The translations under genes were made by a program, and so were the position numbers. 64,000 nucleotides of DNA, from NCBI GenBank assembly GCA_964036275.1, contig OZ038437.1:19202859-19266858 (forward strand). Direction: 5' to 3'. This document shows, in pieces, positions 1 through 12,790 of the stretch. The notes beneath the pieces were generated by a model. That model was not told the origin of the DNA and searched no databases. It saw only the letters and a list, made by a program, of their open reading frames with translations. Position 1 is the first letter of the stretch; each line of letters starts with the position of its first letter. Source of the DNA: Litoditis marina (taxonomy: Eukaryota; Nematoda; Chromadorea; Rhabditida; Rhabditidae).

Positions 1-880
1 GAAACTTCTCCCTAACACAGAGCGCGAAACTTCTCCCTAACATAGAGCGCGGAATTTCTTCCTTACCATAGAGCGCGAAACTTCTCCCTAACATAGAGCG
101 CGGAACCTCTTCTTACCATAGAGCGTGAAATTTCTTCCTAACATAGAGCGCGAAACGTCTCCCTAACATAGAGCGCGGAATTTCCTCCTTACCATAGAGC
201 GCGAAACTTCTCCCTAACATATAGCGCGAAACTTCTCCTTAAGAGCGCGAAAATTCTCCCTAACACAGAGCGCGAAACTTCTCCCCAACATAGAGCGCGG
301 AATTTCTTCCTTACGATAGAACGCGAAACTTCTCCCTAACATATAGCGCGAAACTTCTCCTTAAGAGCGCGAAAATTCTCCCTAACATAGAGCGCGAAAC
401 TTCTCCCTACCATAGAGGGCGGAATTTCTTCCTTACCATAGAGCGCGAAACTTCTCCCTAACATAGAACGCGAAACTTCTCCCTAACATAGAACGCGAAA
501 CTTCTCCCTAACATAGAGCGCGGAATTTCTTCCTTACCATAGAGCGCAAAACTTCTCTCTAACATAGAGCGCGTCTCGCCTAAATAGGGCGCGGGAGTTC
601 CCCCGAACTTCGGGCTCGGGAGTTTCCCTTAACATAGCGCGGGAGTTTCCCTTAACATAGAGCGCAAAAGTTCTTTCTAAGGTAGGGCGCGGGAGTTCCC
701 CTAACTCTTGAGTCCCCCTTAACTTATGGCGCGGGAGTTTCCCTTAACATAGAGCGCGTTTCGCTGAAATAGGGCGCGGGAGTTTCCTTTACTACAGGGC
801 GCGGCAGTTTCCTTTATCATAGGGTGCGGAAGTTCCCCTTAACTTAGGGCGCGGGAGTTTCTCTTAACATAGAGGCAAAG
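1..880. repeat. 25-26 bp satellite array
   Basis: Tandem copies of a 25-26 bp unit of the form GAAACTTCTCCCTAACATAG followed by AGCGC run from the left edge. There are roughly 30 copies in two main variants (GAAACTTCTCCC and GGAATTTCTTCCTTACC). Towards the right the array decays into longer, GC-richer versions (GGGAGTTTCCCTTAACATAG) with lost spacing. No coding potential is seen. The array is cut by the window edge, so its full length is unknown. Confidence 0.93.
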
Positions 881-1819
881 GTTATATCTACTGTACGCTA
901 GGGTTTTCTCTGAAAAAATATGATCCACCCTTCCCACACTACTGCCAATGAGAAATGAAATGCAGCCAGCTCACGTTCGCTCACGGCTTTTCTCAGTTTT
1001 CAACAAAAAGTGCATTTGCTTCATTTGCTTCTCTCTTTTTCGAATAAAAGTGCACGATTTAGGTTTCAGACATACATACCAAGCAGGCGAATTATAGAAA
1101 TGGATCTTATTTTAGTCGACTTTTCAATCGCGAGCCACTTTTATTTTGGTGAATGTTTGAAATTATCGTGATAAACGAATGTTTCCTTACTACTTTGTGA
1201 ACTCGTTCATGTCAAAGTACTCGAACTACCATGACCTACCAGTAGGTACAACCTGATCGAACTGTCCCCAACTTAGAGGAATATTCTCCGTAAAGTATAT
1301 TTCCACCCAAACACGTGTATTCACATAGAAAGTGTGATATTGGCGCGAGCAATCAACATCGATTCTTGGTGTGGCCTAGAATAAACACAGCAGAATAAGT
1401 CGGCATTGAAAACACCAAATCACACACTGTATGGGGGAGGGGGGGGGGGGCATATTTATAGACTTTCGTTCTTCGCGGAAATCGGACCAGCGAGTAAAAT
1501 CCTCGTAGCTACAAGCGAACAACTGGAGCTTGCAAGTGTCAAGGTCGCGAATCAGAGAGGTATGTCCGTACACAGCGCAAAATGAGATATACAGTAGCCT
1601 CCCGCCATTCCACTGGCGATGACTACAGTATCCTTCGTTTTGCAACCGCTTTTGTTATAATGGTTTTCTGATTGAAATTTTGAGAATTTCCCAGAAATTT
1701 ATGTTGTTAGAGTATAACACAGCAGAACAGTCTTCGCAGTAGGCCGCCAAACTGATGATCTGTTGATGTAAACCATTCTCAATATTTGAACTAGTAATTT
1801 TTAAAAGAAGTGACCAATT
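881..1819. other. non-coding spacer with a diverged MITE
   Basis: No gene is seen. The part around 1430-1625 contains a G-run and a block with a CCTCCCGCC core and a GTCCGTACACAGCG motif, both shared with the better preserved elements ending near 51175 and 53561. It is probably a decayed copy of that TIR family. Confidence 0.5.
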
Positions 1820-1954
1820 TATATTAGAAGTAAGATGAATGATCGCGTGAAGTTAGCATTCTAATGAGAAATCGTGCACTTTGTCATTGCACGTCTCTCA
1901 GTTCTGCTGTGTTTAACATGTTTCACGTAACTGTACAATTGACTAACAGTATAG
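1820..1954 (+). mobile_element. MITE family A copy (Tc1/mariner-like ends)
   Basis: One of about eight near full-length copies in this window of a ~130-150 bp element. The family has imperfect ~29 bp inverted ends, TATACTAGAAGTAAATTG at one end and TATACTGTTAGTCAATTG at the other, both leading into a CACGT core. The interior carries GTGCACTTTGTCATTGCACG and TTCTGCTGTGTTTAACATG. TA at the outer ends fits a TA-target, Tc1/mariner-like non-autonomous element. No ORF is present. Confidence 0.8.
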
Positions 1955-3024
1955 TATAGACCTACCTGAATGAATGGGTTGTCGTAAATCAGAATGGGAT
2001 TGAGCACGTTGAGACAGTAACTAAATTTGAGAAAGTATGTACGTTTTTGAAAGTACGTTGATACTTTTTCACGGAAACTTAATGTACACTCGTAAATTAC
2101 ACGAAAGCATCTATAATAAAATCGGGTCAGTTTCGTGAGAACGAAAGTATTTCGGCTGATTTTTACTCATAATATTCACTAACGGTGATTTAATTAATCG
2201 CAGGTCGCGTGACTCACATATAGTCCACATCATCCCTACTGTGACACCTACAGTACACATTGAAACTTTCGCACAACTATTTTCAAATGCAAATTTCAAC
2301 TTTGACAACATTTACGTGATACTAAGAATGAAAACAACAGTAGAAACATTATACTATTCACGGAATTCCTGATTTTGAAGTACGCTTTGAACACCTGATG
2401 AGCTAATACCTCATTATTGGACACATTTTGAATTTGTATCGTACCTATCAGAATATGAACCCTTCCTGCACACCACAATAGTTACGTAATGAATAGGTGA
2501 CGTTTTCGATCTACAATAGAAATCGCCAAAATAGAAATTGTGTAGGTTGGGGTCGAGAAGTTGCTGAAATCAATTAAGAACCAGAATAAATTGCTCCACC
2601 ACCTATGTGTGTCGTCAGTCAGCCTAGAACTCGAACCGGAAGGTTTTTGAGTTTGAATTGCTCCACCACCTATGTGTGTCGTCAGTCAGCCTAGAACTCG
2701 AACCGGGAGGTTTTTGAGTTTTTCGTGTTTCAAAATATTAGGGTCAATTCCGAACTTGGTCAAGCTAAAGGGTGAGTTTCGTTTAAATGGCTTCGGTGTT
2801 CTCTTTCTTATTATCATTACAGCTGTTCTTTGGTTTATTTTGGACCATCCGCACATGATGAATTAGTGTTTACAGTAATCCAAATGTTCGTACAGGCAAG
2901 AACTATCTATAGGGTGAGTTTCTCTTTTCAAAGCATGGATCTGTTTGTATTTTGATCCTTGCTTTTTTGTCAGAAACGCTAAATTATGACGTGTGTCAAA
3001 ATCAAACTACGACAAATAAGTATT
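1955..3024. other. non-coding spacer
   Basis: No coding exon is supported. Apart from the 67 bp duplication at 2591-2721 nothing structured stands out. Short open frames here lack codon bias and splice context. Confidence 0.5.
2591..2721. repeat. 67 bp direct tandem duplication
   Basis: A block starting TTGCTCCACCACC occurs at 2591 and again at 2658 with almost no divergence (GGAAGG against GGGAGG near the end). On the minus strand each unit contains GGTTCGAGTTC, resembling a tRNA box B. The block may derive from a tRNA-type SINE, but no box A is evident. Confidence 0.8.
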
Positions 3025-3206
3025 CATAGTTCGTTCCACCCAACTATAACCTTCTACAGTAATCTGCTCAAATTTTCAAGCAAAGTCTGGTCTTTTGACG
3101 GTTTCGGATATTCTCCAAATTTGTGTAAAATCTTTACATTATAAAAAGTCACCTGATTATTCGACAGATTATTGTAGAAAGACATCGATTGGTGAAACAG
3201 AGTATA
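3025..3206. mobile_element. MITE family E copy
   Basis: Begins CATAGTTCGTTCCACCCAAC with CTACAGTAATCTG shortly inside, and ends with CAGATTATTGTAGAAAGACA then GATTGGTGAAACAGAGTATA. These arms are inverted versions of each other and match the elements at 18044-18286 and 39736-39972. Confidence 0.65.
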
Positions 3207-3211
3207 ATTGA

Positions 3212-3321
3212 TAGGACGATTATGGGGACCTATCCCGACGTTAATTAAACTGCAACTGAACAATGTATTGTAGTTTAGAGTACCGAAGCGTTGGGATTGT
3301 TCCACATAATCGACCTTTTTT
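3212..3321. mobile_element. diverged MITE family B copy
   Basis: A GGACGATTATGGGGACC start and a GTTCCACATAATCGACC end flank an inner inverted pair (AAACTGCAACTGAACAATG and TATTGTAGTTTAGAG). This matches the cleaner family B copy at 62812-62935. Confidence 0.6.
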
Positions 3322-4298
3322 ATATACCCACATTAGCATTTATTCTCATTCTCTGATCCCCGAACGGGGAGCTGGAAGGAAGTGACCCATCTCGCTGAGA
3401 ACGAGCGTAGAAGAACAAGCCTGAACACACATTTCTACGTGAACACGTGATACTTCTCACGTTTGAAAGCGTGAAACGTGTCTGACGTGTGAAAAGTAGA
3501 CGAACTCAAGACCAGTCATTGATTCTATAAGAAATTCACCCATGTACATCCATAGAAAAAAATGATTTTATATTTTCATCTCTAAAATGAAAGTAGAAAC
3601 TAGAAACAACCGTTGTAAGCAATATGATACTTATTTTCACTTGCACAGATGTCTTTTCTAACTTCGATTCCGTATCATGCTTCTAAAAAAAATCAATAGT
3701 CATCACAAACCCTGTAGAACTCCGTTCAGTCTGTTCGCTGATTGTCCATTGTTGTCTTTCAAATATTTTTCCATTATACCATTTTTTAAACTAATAATTC
3801 TGTCCCAATATCGCTTCGGCTTACATCTGAATACACATAAAAGCATGTTTACAACAGACATGTTCCGCAAAGTTTAAACATGGCTGGTCAAACATAAGAG
3901 CTTCAGAAAAGAAATCGTATGAAAAACATCATTTGCTACGAGCAGTTACTATTCTTTGATGTTTTTGCTAACAACAGACTTGAGAAATACAATCTGTATA
4001 ATCATTGTTCAGCCGGTTGAAATTTGTTGTAACTTTCAGTAGTTAGAGAACTGAATTTCGTTGGCAATTTCTACGTGAAAACATCAAAATATACAAAAAC
4101 ACATTCATTCAAATACGTGAAAAACGTGAAACGTACCGATAGAGTACGTGAAATGGGCTCATTTGGGATCCAACAAATAGGACAGCCTTACCATGAAGAA
4201 GACTTTGCTCACAGTAGTTGAACACTGAAAAATTTAAATAACAAAAAGAAAGCAGTTGAAAATTTCGTTTAAAAGGTGTAAAACCACAAAAATACTTT
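3322..4298. other. non-coding spacer
   Basis: No exon, RNA gene or clear repeat is recognised. Base composition is AT-rich and short open frames look random. Confidence 0.45.
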
Positions 4299-4428
4299 TA
4301 TACTGTCAGTTGCACGGTCACGTTAAACATGTTAAACACAGCAGAACTGAGAAACGTGCAATTAAAAAGTGCACGATTCCTGATTAGAATGCTAAATTTA
4401 CGTGACTATTCAACTTACTTCTAGTATA
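4299..4428 (-). mobile_element. MITE family A copy
   Basis: Same family as 1820-1954 in reverse orientation. It opens TATACTGTCAGTTGCACGG and closes ACTTACTTCTAGTATA, with the conserved AAACACAGCAGAACTGAG interior. Confidence 0.8.
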
Positions 4429-4940
4429 ACATCAATAAAACGAAACCCCACGAAATATTTTCTAGCAGAGATGATTTGGTTAGATAAAATTTTCGAATTC
4501 TAGTGGTTTGGTTTCTAAAATTACCTGTTTTGATCGTTGTGGTATTGGAGCAGAGGACCACTTTTTCTACCACAGTACGGCACTCGATTTTGATCCTGAA
4601 AACACAGAAGAAACTAAATGCTACAGTATCTATATGGATTTTCATCTACGTGGCCTCACATCATTGTGAGAACTAATGAAGAGAGGTTTGATCCTGAAAA
4701 CTGCATTACACGTAACATCAGAAGTTTTCTCTCAGAAGAAACAAGGTTCTAAGAAAATATTCTAGTGACTGTTTATAAAAGTTCAATGCTCTGGCCAGAA
4801 AAAACTCGCAGAACTTATCGTTTACCGACACTAGTAAGACTCCAATCTCAAATGTTCACGGCTTCTGCTAGAGGCCAATACATGACCTTGCGACATTTAA
4901 AACAGTAAAAATTGAGATGTAACGTATCCCATTTTTGTTC

Positions 4941-5065
4941 TCAAAGAAGGATCATTATGTGAAGCAATCCCAACGTATCGATCCTTTAAACTGCAATTGG
5001 AAAATGTATTGCAGTTTGAAGAACTGTAGCATTCGGGCTGGTCCACATAATCGTCATTCTCTAAC
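4941..5065. mobile_element. MITE family B copy
   Basis: TCAAAGAAGGATCATTATGTG at the left and GGTCCACATAATCGTCATTC at the right are inverted relatives. The centre holds the AAACTGCAATTGGAAAATGT / TATTGCAGTTTGAAG inverted pair typical of the family. Foldback without an ORF. Confidence 0.72.
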
Positions 5066-5678
5066 CCACCAGTATGTGTCCCCAGGACTTGTAGATAACT
5101 CCACCTCAGTTTTGGTCGAAGGCTGTTTCAGCACCTGGCGTTTTCCATATTGATCGCACCATTCTATCATGTATTCGATATTTTCTGAGATCATTTACAT
5201 GAAAACATATTTACCTATGTACTTTTTCACTTTTCTTTCAAACTTCAAAAAACTCTTTTCCTGAGATGTGAAAGAAAACGGCTACTATTTCGCATTCGAA
5301 CTCTGTTGGTTTCAACACACATTAGTTTTACATATGAAACCTTTCAGTAAATATCTCGCAACGTTTTTTGTTTGTTTTATCTGATTAGGTCGGTTTACCC
5401 AAAGTTCGAGTTAAAAATCACTTTCTATTTCACATTCGGTTCGGTTCTCGAGCTGGACCAACTTTTAATCCTTTTATCTTCAAAATAACCCATCTAAATC
5501 TTCAAAAAAAAGTGAAAAATCAAAAAAATGTTTTGAGCTGGACCAACTTTTGGTGGATATGGGCTTCCACTTCATGTAGATTCGTTGAGCACTAACATCG
5601 AGCATCAACAGCTCAATCTTTGAATTCTCGAAACGAGTGAAATTTGGAAGAGACCCTGAAACAGGTTTTTTCGACCCA

Positions 5679-5813
5679 TATAAACTGTTAGTCAATTGCA
5701 CAGTCACGTGAAACATGTTAAACACAGCAGAACTCAGAAACGTGCATTGACAAAGTGCACGATGCCTCATTAGTACGCTAACTTTACGTGACTTTTCAAT
5801 TTATTGCTAGTAA
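5679..5813 (-). mobile_element. MITE family A copy
   Basis: Reverse-orientation copy: TATAAACTGTTAGTCAATTG at the left, an AAACACAGCAGAACTCAG interior, and a decayed right end (TTTATTGCTAGTAAA). Confidence 0.75.
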
Positions 5814-7194
5814 AATAATTTTGTGAATAGATATATTAATAAAAGTATTTTGTAATGAATAAAACATTTTCCCACCTGCTCTAAAATTCATTTTGCGTGA
5901 ATCCAAATTTGTTCTCAGCGGTTTGAATGTTGGCAGAAGGATCACATTTGACCTTCAAAAATAAATTGAAACATATGAAATTATTCCGCTCGGTACAACC
6001 AGTGAAACACGGAGATGAATTATTGTATCGTACAATCGTATACGCAGCAACGATAGTTTTATTGCGGGACATTGTTGAAAAAACAACAAAAACTATAATC
6101 ATCAAAACTTCCGTATATTACTTTATTAACACATCTCGATAATAAAATTTGCGCGGTTTGAACCACCGTAAAGGGCGATAGTCATTAAAATTGGATTTCA
6201 CCAAAACTGATCCGGATCAAACGTTGTTTTTGCAGCTTTGTTCCATGTGAGCTAGTGTTCGCACGCGAATACGGCTTGATTGTCCTCTCCTGCTGTTTTT
6301 GTACTTTGATCTCGTTGGTTCTAATTGAAATTCATAGAACTACAACGAAAAATGTGGTCTCTCTCACTTCTCATGAATTTTGAAAGCCCATGAGTTTTTA
6401 TTCAAATTATTGCCTTTGACTTTTGACTTTTGGTCAAAAATAAAGAAATACGGTGTATCAAGATCAAATTCGAATTATAACTCCGATATTATACATACTA
6501 TACTATAAATACAATGATTGAAAAACTAGGACACAACAGTTCTGTCTTTTGAAGCAATCGTGGAAAAGTTTGCATCAAACGTTTCAATATTCCATTACCC
6601 AAAAACATATGACGAGCGTGCTTGACCAAATCTACGATGGATGTAGTTTGATCGGAACAATTGCGATACACCGAAAGAGAGTGGGGTGGGGTCAAAGTAA
6701 AAACACAACATGACATTCCTATTCCAAAGTGAATCTCTACTCCGTATAGCTGAGCGAGATACAATTTTCTCAAAACCGTCAGTCGTATGGTTGGAGATTC
6801 GAAACTTACTGTTCCGACCAAACAGCAAACTACAATTTTCGGCGAATTCTTCATAAGACCGGAATTTGGCTCAACACATTAATTATAACCATTGAGCGAG
6901 TTTCTGGTTACCTTTTTCTTAACCACTTTGACCTCCCTTCAAAAGTGGTGGTGAAAATGGTTCCCAAGAGCTTCCTAGTAAAATAATCAACTGGTTACTT
7001 GGAACCCGGTTGACGGTTACCTGGCGTGGTTAACAAAATACCTGGTTCCTTTTGGAACTGGTTCAAATAAGGAAGTTTTGTGAAAGAACAGAAAATGACA
7101 CGGAATCACATGGTAAAAAGAAGGTTGCCATGGATCCGAGAAAATCAGATGATTGTGTTTTCGCAGTGCTAATTGGATAGTCATTGCAGAAGTT
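5814..7194. other. non-coding spacer with a foldback relic
   Basis: No supported gene. An open frame of 118 residues at 6498-6854 (minus) shows no recognisable motif and overlaps another open frame, so it is not called. From about 6886 to 7060 there are repeated GGTTACC and CCGGTTGACGG segments resembling a decayed member of the GGTAACC foldback family seen at 27489 and 55499. Confidence 0.4.
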
Positions 7195-7343
7195 GCAAAA
7201 GAGAGAGGGAGGAGGAAAGGAGAGAAAAAAGAGAGAGCAGAGTGAAGAAGAGAGAGAGAGAGAAAGAGAGAGGAGAGCATATGGAAGGAGAGAGAAAGAA
7301 AGAGTGAAGAAGAGATAGAGCTAAGAGAGAGAAAGAAAGAGAG

Positions 7344-7386
<43 letters not shown>
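7195..7386. repeat. GA-rich microsatellite
   Basis: About 190 bp of purine-rich GAGAGA and GAAAGAGA tract, ending in an uninterrupted GA run of more than 40 bp. Open frames through it on either strand are low-complexity artefacts. Confidence 0.95.
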
Positions 7387-7387
<1 letters not shown>

Positions 7388-7904
7388 ATTAGTGGGAGAA
7401 GGAGAGCAAGGACAAAGAAAAAGCGCCAAAGGAGTAGCTATAGCTACTATTTCCCTTCATTTTCATGAACATCAGTACAAGAACACAAGCGAACGTTGCT
7501 TTATCTATACGAAACTCTCCACAACATATAAAAATGAGAAAATATGCAGCAAATTGGATAAAACTATAAAAAAAATGAACATTCACAGATGAGAAAAACG
7601 GCATAAAAAGGGTAAGCGGCTGTGTACAATAGAATTAAAAAATAAATTAACAATCACAGGTAGAGATCAGAAATCCCGTAAAACTAGTAGTAAATTGAAT
7701 AGATAGGAGTTAGTACACTTCTCTCTACCCTCTCTCTCTCTCTCTGGAGTCTAACAACATAGAAAAACTGATCATCAATCTTTCTCTAAAATTAGAACTA
7801 ACTCCTACCTATTCAACATTCATATACCGGGCAGTTACAATAAAAATACATATTTACAAGCAAAATGATGGGTATCGATTGGCGTGGGAACCCATATGAC
7901 GTCA
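7387..7904. other. spacer downstream of the acidic-protein gene
   Basis: This is the 3' flank of the minus-strand gene that ends at 7905. A short CT run lies at 7723-7745. No clear AATAAA signal was found on the minus strand close to the stop codon. Confidence 0.4.
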
Positions 7905-10900
7905 TCAAATAGAAGATTCCCCGAGACTACATCTGTGGAGGAAATCGACCAGGTCGTGTACAGCCGGAAATGCATTCGAAGTCGGGACCATTTCCTGAAA
8001 AAATCAATAAACAACCTGTGTATGAAAAATCAATAATTAGCGTTTACAAAAGTTCAACTACTAACTACAATAATAGGTTGCCTCAAACTAGCAGTTATGT
8101 TAATTGAAACACCCAATCTCCTCAAAAGAGCACCAAAAAATGACAACTTTGCGACCAGAAGAAAAAATAATATGCTGAAGAAAAATAAGAGTATTTCTAA
8201 ACACCCACACTTCTAATGATAGATAAACCTGAAATTTCGTGTAAGCAACTAAAAGACCCATACTATACGCAATATCAACTAAAGGTTCAAAGTACAAAGA
8301 TCAACGTACATCATCGTCCTCCAACTCGTATTCCGTCTCCAGAAGATTTCCGTCGAAACGAAGTCGCCCCGCCGGATAGGCCAGGTGGTCGAACATGATG
8401 TACTGAAATGACACAGATGAATATGGGGATACAGTATCCCATGAGCATACAATTGTGTAGTATGACTATAAGGACTGATACAGTATACAACGATATTGTA
8501 ATACAAAGTTTTCGGTACAGTCATTGTTTTAAATGTGCAACACAATTGCACACAATGCTGAGCGCTAGAAAAAACGTGCCCCCACTATTCCGGAATCAAA
8601 AAAGCTCATGAGCTGTATAACTATAACCAGCCAGCTAACTGCGTATCTGCCACCACCACTAACCAATAATACTAGACCGACAGAATAATAGACACGCCAA
8701 AACTGAAAATCTCCCCAGAATCTCACCGAAAACCGGATCTCACATGAAGTAAAACCAGAAAGTCGCCCTTCATCTCAAAATAACGATATCAAATCCCTGC
8801 CAAAACGAAGGTTTTAGCCCCGAAACTTCGAAAGACGTTTTTGGTGAACGAAACAGTGAGACTACAGACTACACACACCAAGAAAGTGTGACTATTCCAT
8901 AAAAGCGACCTTCCCCGAAAGAGAGCCTACCTTATACAGTAGATGAGTATGACTAAAAACTATGTAAATACTGACATAATACAAGAGTAAATCTGACAGA
9001 AGTCTGACTACAAACTACAAAACGTACCGTGTTCCTCTGACCGTCGTTCTTGGGCTCATCGTACCATCTGATGGCCACATCGCGACTGTCCACGTCCTTT
9101 CGACGGAGGTCAAATGACGTCAGCACCCGCATTCCCGCTTGTTTGGCGAGGGGTTCGGAGGAGCAATAGGACTTCAAATCACCCGTGCGAAGACGATATT
9201 TCTGAACAGAGACAAATCAGAACAGTAAAAGGAGAGCTCTACATTGATATAGTTACAGCGTTAGAATAGTTGAGAAAAAATAGGAACTGGCAGGTTTCCT
9301 ATCTATCCCAAAGAAGAAAATTATTTCAAACCTAAATATTCTCCTTTTTTAAACACAAACATTGCCACAGTAATGAGATGAGCGCCAGTTTGAACATGAA
9401 AGTAAAATAATTCGGTCACCAGAAGTATTGAAATCTACAAACTGCAAACTATTACTCTGACACTGCATAAATTTCTGAGAACGTTTCCCCCTAAGACCAT
9501 TCAACATGAATCAGATTAAGAAACATACGGTACTGCCACGAGCGATTTCTCCAAATATGTCGCCATACTCCACCACAACATCGGGAAATTCCGTCAAAAC
9601 AGCAATGATGGCCCTGAAATGGGTGACAATTACGCAAGTGTAAGAGCTACCTTCCAAACTACAAGATACAAAGTCTCTGAAGTCTAATAAAAACTCGCAA
9701 AGTCACCTTCACAATCTACTACTACATCAATTTGTTTTCACAACTAGAATACATCACTTACATAGTTTCCAACCAGAAACAGAAACTGTAACTATTCCTA
9801 GGATTGACGGAACTTTTTGTGGCTATCCATAACGGGTTACCACGGTTCGCCCAAAATGTCAAAATCGATATCTTACTCGGCCAACTCCTTCAGCGTGTTG
9901 CACGGGTTCTTGCAGTAGAGGCGGAACATGGAGTGGTTCAGCGGGACCTCCATCTCCTGTCCTCCCATGGTCGGAATCCCCTCGATCAACTTCTGAAACA
10001 CAGCAGAAATGAAGACACAACTTTTTTTCCTAAAAAATAATCTCTTAGTTATTGAACCACATTACAAACTGAGACTAACTTTTTAACCCACCATCGGTGT
10101 GAACTTACTCAAATAGGCGAAAATCTTGGAAAGGGTTTCAATGCTGTGTAATCTGGGATAATTTTGATATTGGAAGACAAAAATCACAAAATTCCTGTGT
10201 TTGAATGACAAAATGATCAGAACAATTACAAAAAATGAAAATTAACATACCTTAATAATTGTGGGCAGTTGCTGTGTGGAAATGACCTTGGAGGTCATTG
10301 TAAGGGTACGCGGCCGATTGTTGACGTTGAGGGTGAGAAAGTCGACATAGGCCAAGAGCTGATCTGGAAGATACACCTATTAAAACCTTATTACAACGAA
10401 TTACGGAATAATAATTCCACTTCTTCTTGTAGACAACTATGCGTGAAATGTTTAAGGAAATTAATCAAAGAACGGTTTCGCATTATGCAATCATAAATAC
10501 TAAATACCACACACCAGATAAGTGGAGTTATCTTTCAATTCCCCCAAAAAAAGTTAGTTTCAACTAGCTGATTAAAATCAATAACAAGGAGCCATACTCT
10601 AAATGCTCAGCGTTTTGAGAAAAACCCCCCTGTTTTTGGTCCGAAGATTTGGGCAAACCCCCCCCCCCCCTCAAAAATTGTCTGATTTAGCGATTTTCTA
10701 AATTAAGGGCAAAACCCCCTTATAATGGCTGAGGGGGAGGGCAAAACCCCCCTGTTTGAAAAAGTCACAACTCTGAGGCATTTAAGGTATGCAAGGAGCC
10801 AATGGTGTTGATGTGATTAAAATTAGAAAACTTGAAGTATTTCCATCGAAAAACTGATTTCTCTCAAGAACACTACAGGACTGGTATCTGGAGCTACATA

Positions 10901-12662
10901 ATATAAAAACTAACCAATATCTATGTACGAGTTGAGACAGGCGTTGATCTTAGTACAGATCAAACTTCTCGCCCATTTTCCGTCGATCGAAATCGCCTTG
11001 AAAAAGGCACGCGTCTTTGCTTCGGTCGCGGAATCCGTGGAAGAATTGGTGGTCATTACCCCGTTTGGCAGGACGCCAAGCTGGAATGAAAGAGATACAG
11101 TAATACTTTGATGACAATTAACGAATACAGGGATAAAGTAATAATCTGCTAGTAAAAGGCCCTGTTAGGAAGTAAACATTTTAGGAAGATTGTTGCATTT
11201 TTTTCGGTTTCGTGAATTTTTCAAGAATCTCAGTCAACTGTTTTGTTCATCCCCTACATAGGTGGGATGCCACGCCCACGGTTGGCTGACCGAAGGACCC
11301 TCAACTACTTGCCAGACTGGACGAGAGGGGACCTTTAACTATTTTACAAAATACCCATTCTTTTCTTTGTGGCGCCACTGAATTAGGGAGGAACCCATAA
11401 CCCATAACTATTAGTGTTTTTTTTCGCAGGAGGGATGATTAACTCTTCAGACCCGTAACCAGGACCATCCCATATATGATCCCCTAAATGGCCCAAATAA
11501 ACGCGTTTTCCGATTCAAGCATGTCCTATAATGTTCAGTTCTACATGAAAGAACACATTTTTCTATCAAAAGATCAACAACTACTACAAAAAATCAATAA
11601 TCAATGAATGTACCTCGACGACATCATGAGAATGGTTCAGTTTGACGCTGCTGGCTCCCTCGTCCAAGTTTCCAGCTGAACCATTGTCTTCAGAATCCAA
11701 ACAGCCTCGGGACATCTCTATGTCGTCCACGTCCTGAAACACAGAGATGAACTACAGATACAGTATACACAATTTGCCGAACACGTGTCACATATTAGTA
11801 TCAAGTCACTATTTGCAAGTATTTCAAACTATTGTACAGGTCAACATGTCGATTATTATTGAGAAGACTACCATTTTCTGAGCAATGAGCACCAAAACAG
11901 ATCAGACTTCCGTATATGATAATATGATAACATAGGGGGGATAGAGTCGGGTTGAGGGTTTGAACAGTCAAACATCCTCTCCGCAGAAAAGGCGAAAAGT
12001 TATATGTCCTCCCTATGTAATATATCACCCAAATAACCCAGAATTATTGGAAAAGTTTAGGGCCCCCTAGCCTAGTTGCCTAGTTGAGGAGAAAGTTAAG
12101 GATCCCGGTCAGATAACCGGGTGCATCGCATCTGCTTACCAAAGATACACAATCGATATGTATACTTTGCCTTTTCGCCCTTCTACCTCCCAAAATGAGG
12201 AGTGGGAGGCGGTACACAACAATAACGGATGAGAACAAACTACAAAAAACACAAATATTTTAGAAAACAACGAAAACACAAAAACCAACCGGAAAGTCGC
12301 TGCTGGCCTCCTCCGCGACGTGTTCCTCCATCTTTTGAGCCCTTTTCTTGGCCAGCGGAATGGAGTCGTTGAGCATCGGATAGGCGATGTCCGCCTTGAA
12401 GCACCAAGGTCAGTCACAGTATAGATAATTGAGCTAGAAGAGGGTAGCAACTATAGCAATGTTATAGAATTACATCGCACTATAATGATATAATGGTCTG
12501 AGAACATAATAACCATTACTGACAAATCGGTTACATTATACATTTGCTAGCCGGTTACATTTCCAAATCCCTCACCTCTACCATATCGATGTCTTCACCA
12601 TCAGAGCGTTCGATTTCGTCCAAGACATCTGCCATCCCACTCATATCGATCGAACTGTCCAT
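7905..12662 (-). CDS. unrecognised acidic protein, 382 residues, ten exons
   Basis: I do not recognise the family. Coding exons in transcript order are 12662-12576, 12394-12290, 11733-11614, 11080-10915, 10363-10251, 9992-9877, 9613-9529, 9201-9028, 8402-8310 and 7994-7905. All junctions keep frame and exon lengths match the codon counts. The ATG lies ten bases behind a TTTCAG at 12673-12678, a likely spliced-leader acceptor. Residues 1 to ~104 are rich in Asp, Glu and Ser and look disordered, with a small basic patch (AKKRAQK) near residue 44. Residues ~105-350 look folded, with hydrophobic segments such as LLAYVDFLTLNV and EAIIAVLTEFPDVVVEYGDI. The tail is acidic (LEDDDE) before a final helix-like segment. 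There is no signal peptide or membrane segment, so a nuclear or cytosolic protein is likely. If the exon-9 donor GTACGT were not used, the protein would stop two residues later (DDDVR), a possible shorter isoform. The exon structure is well supported; the function is unknown. Confidence 0.82.
10610..10785. repeat. C-run cluster in intron
   Basis: The intron between exons 4 and 5 of the acidic-protein gene holds repeated (G)GGCAAAACCCCC(C) blocks and a run of 13 C. The complementary strand could form G-quadruplexes. No gene is present in it. Confidence 0.6.
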
Positions 12663-12790
12663 TTCGATTGGTCTGAAATAATCACATGCAGAGCAGAACT
12701 AGGTCAAATGAGACACATAATTAGGATGTAAACATGTCTTCATTTTAGGTAACCAACAGGCTATTTCATTAAACCTGAATTGGTCAATGG

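Noticed and set aside
6498..6854. 118-residue minus-strand open frame
   Set aside because: No recognisable motif, no spliced-leader acceptor before the ATG, and an overlapping frame is equally open. Transcript data would be needed to revive it.
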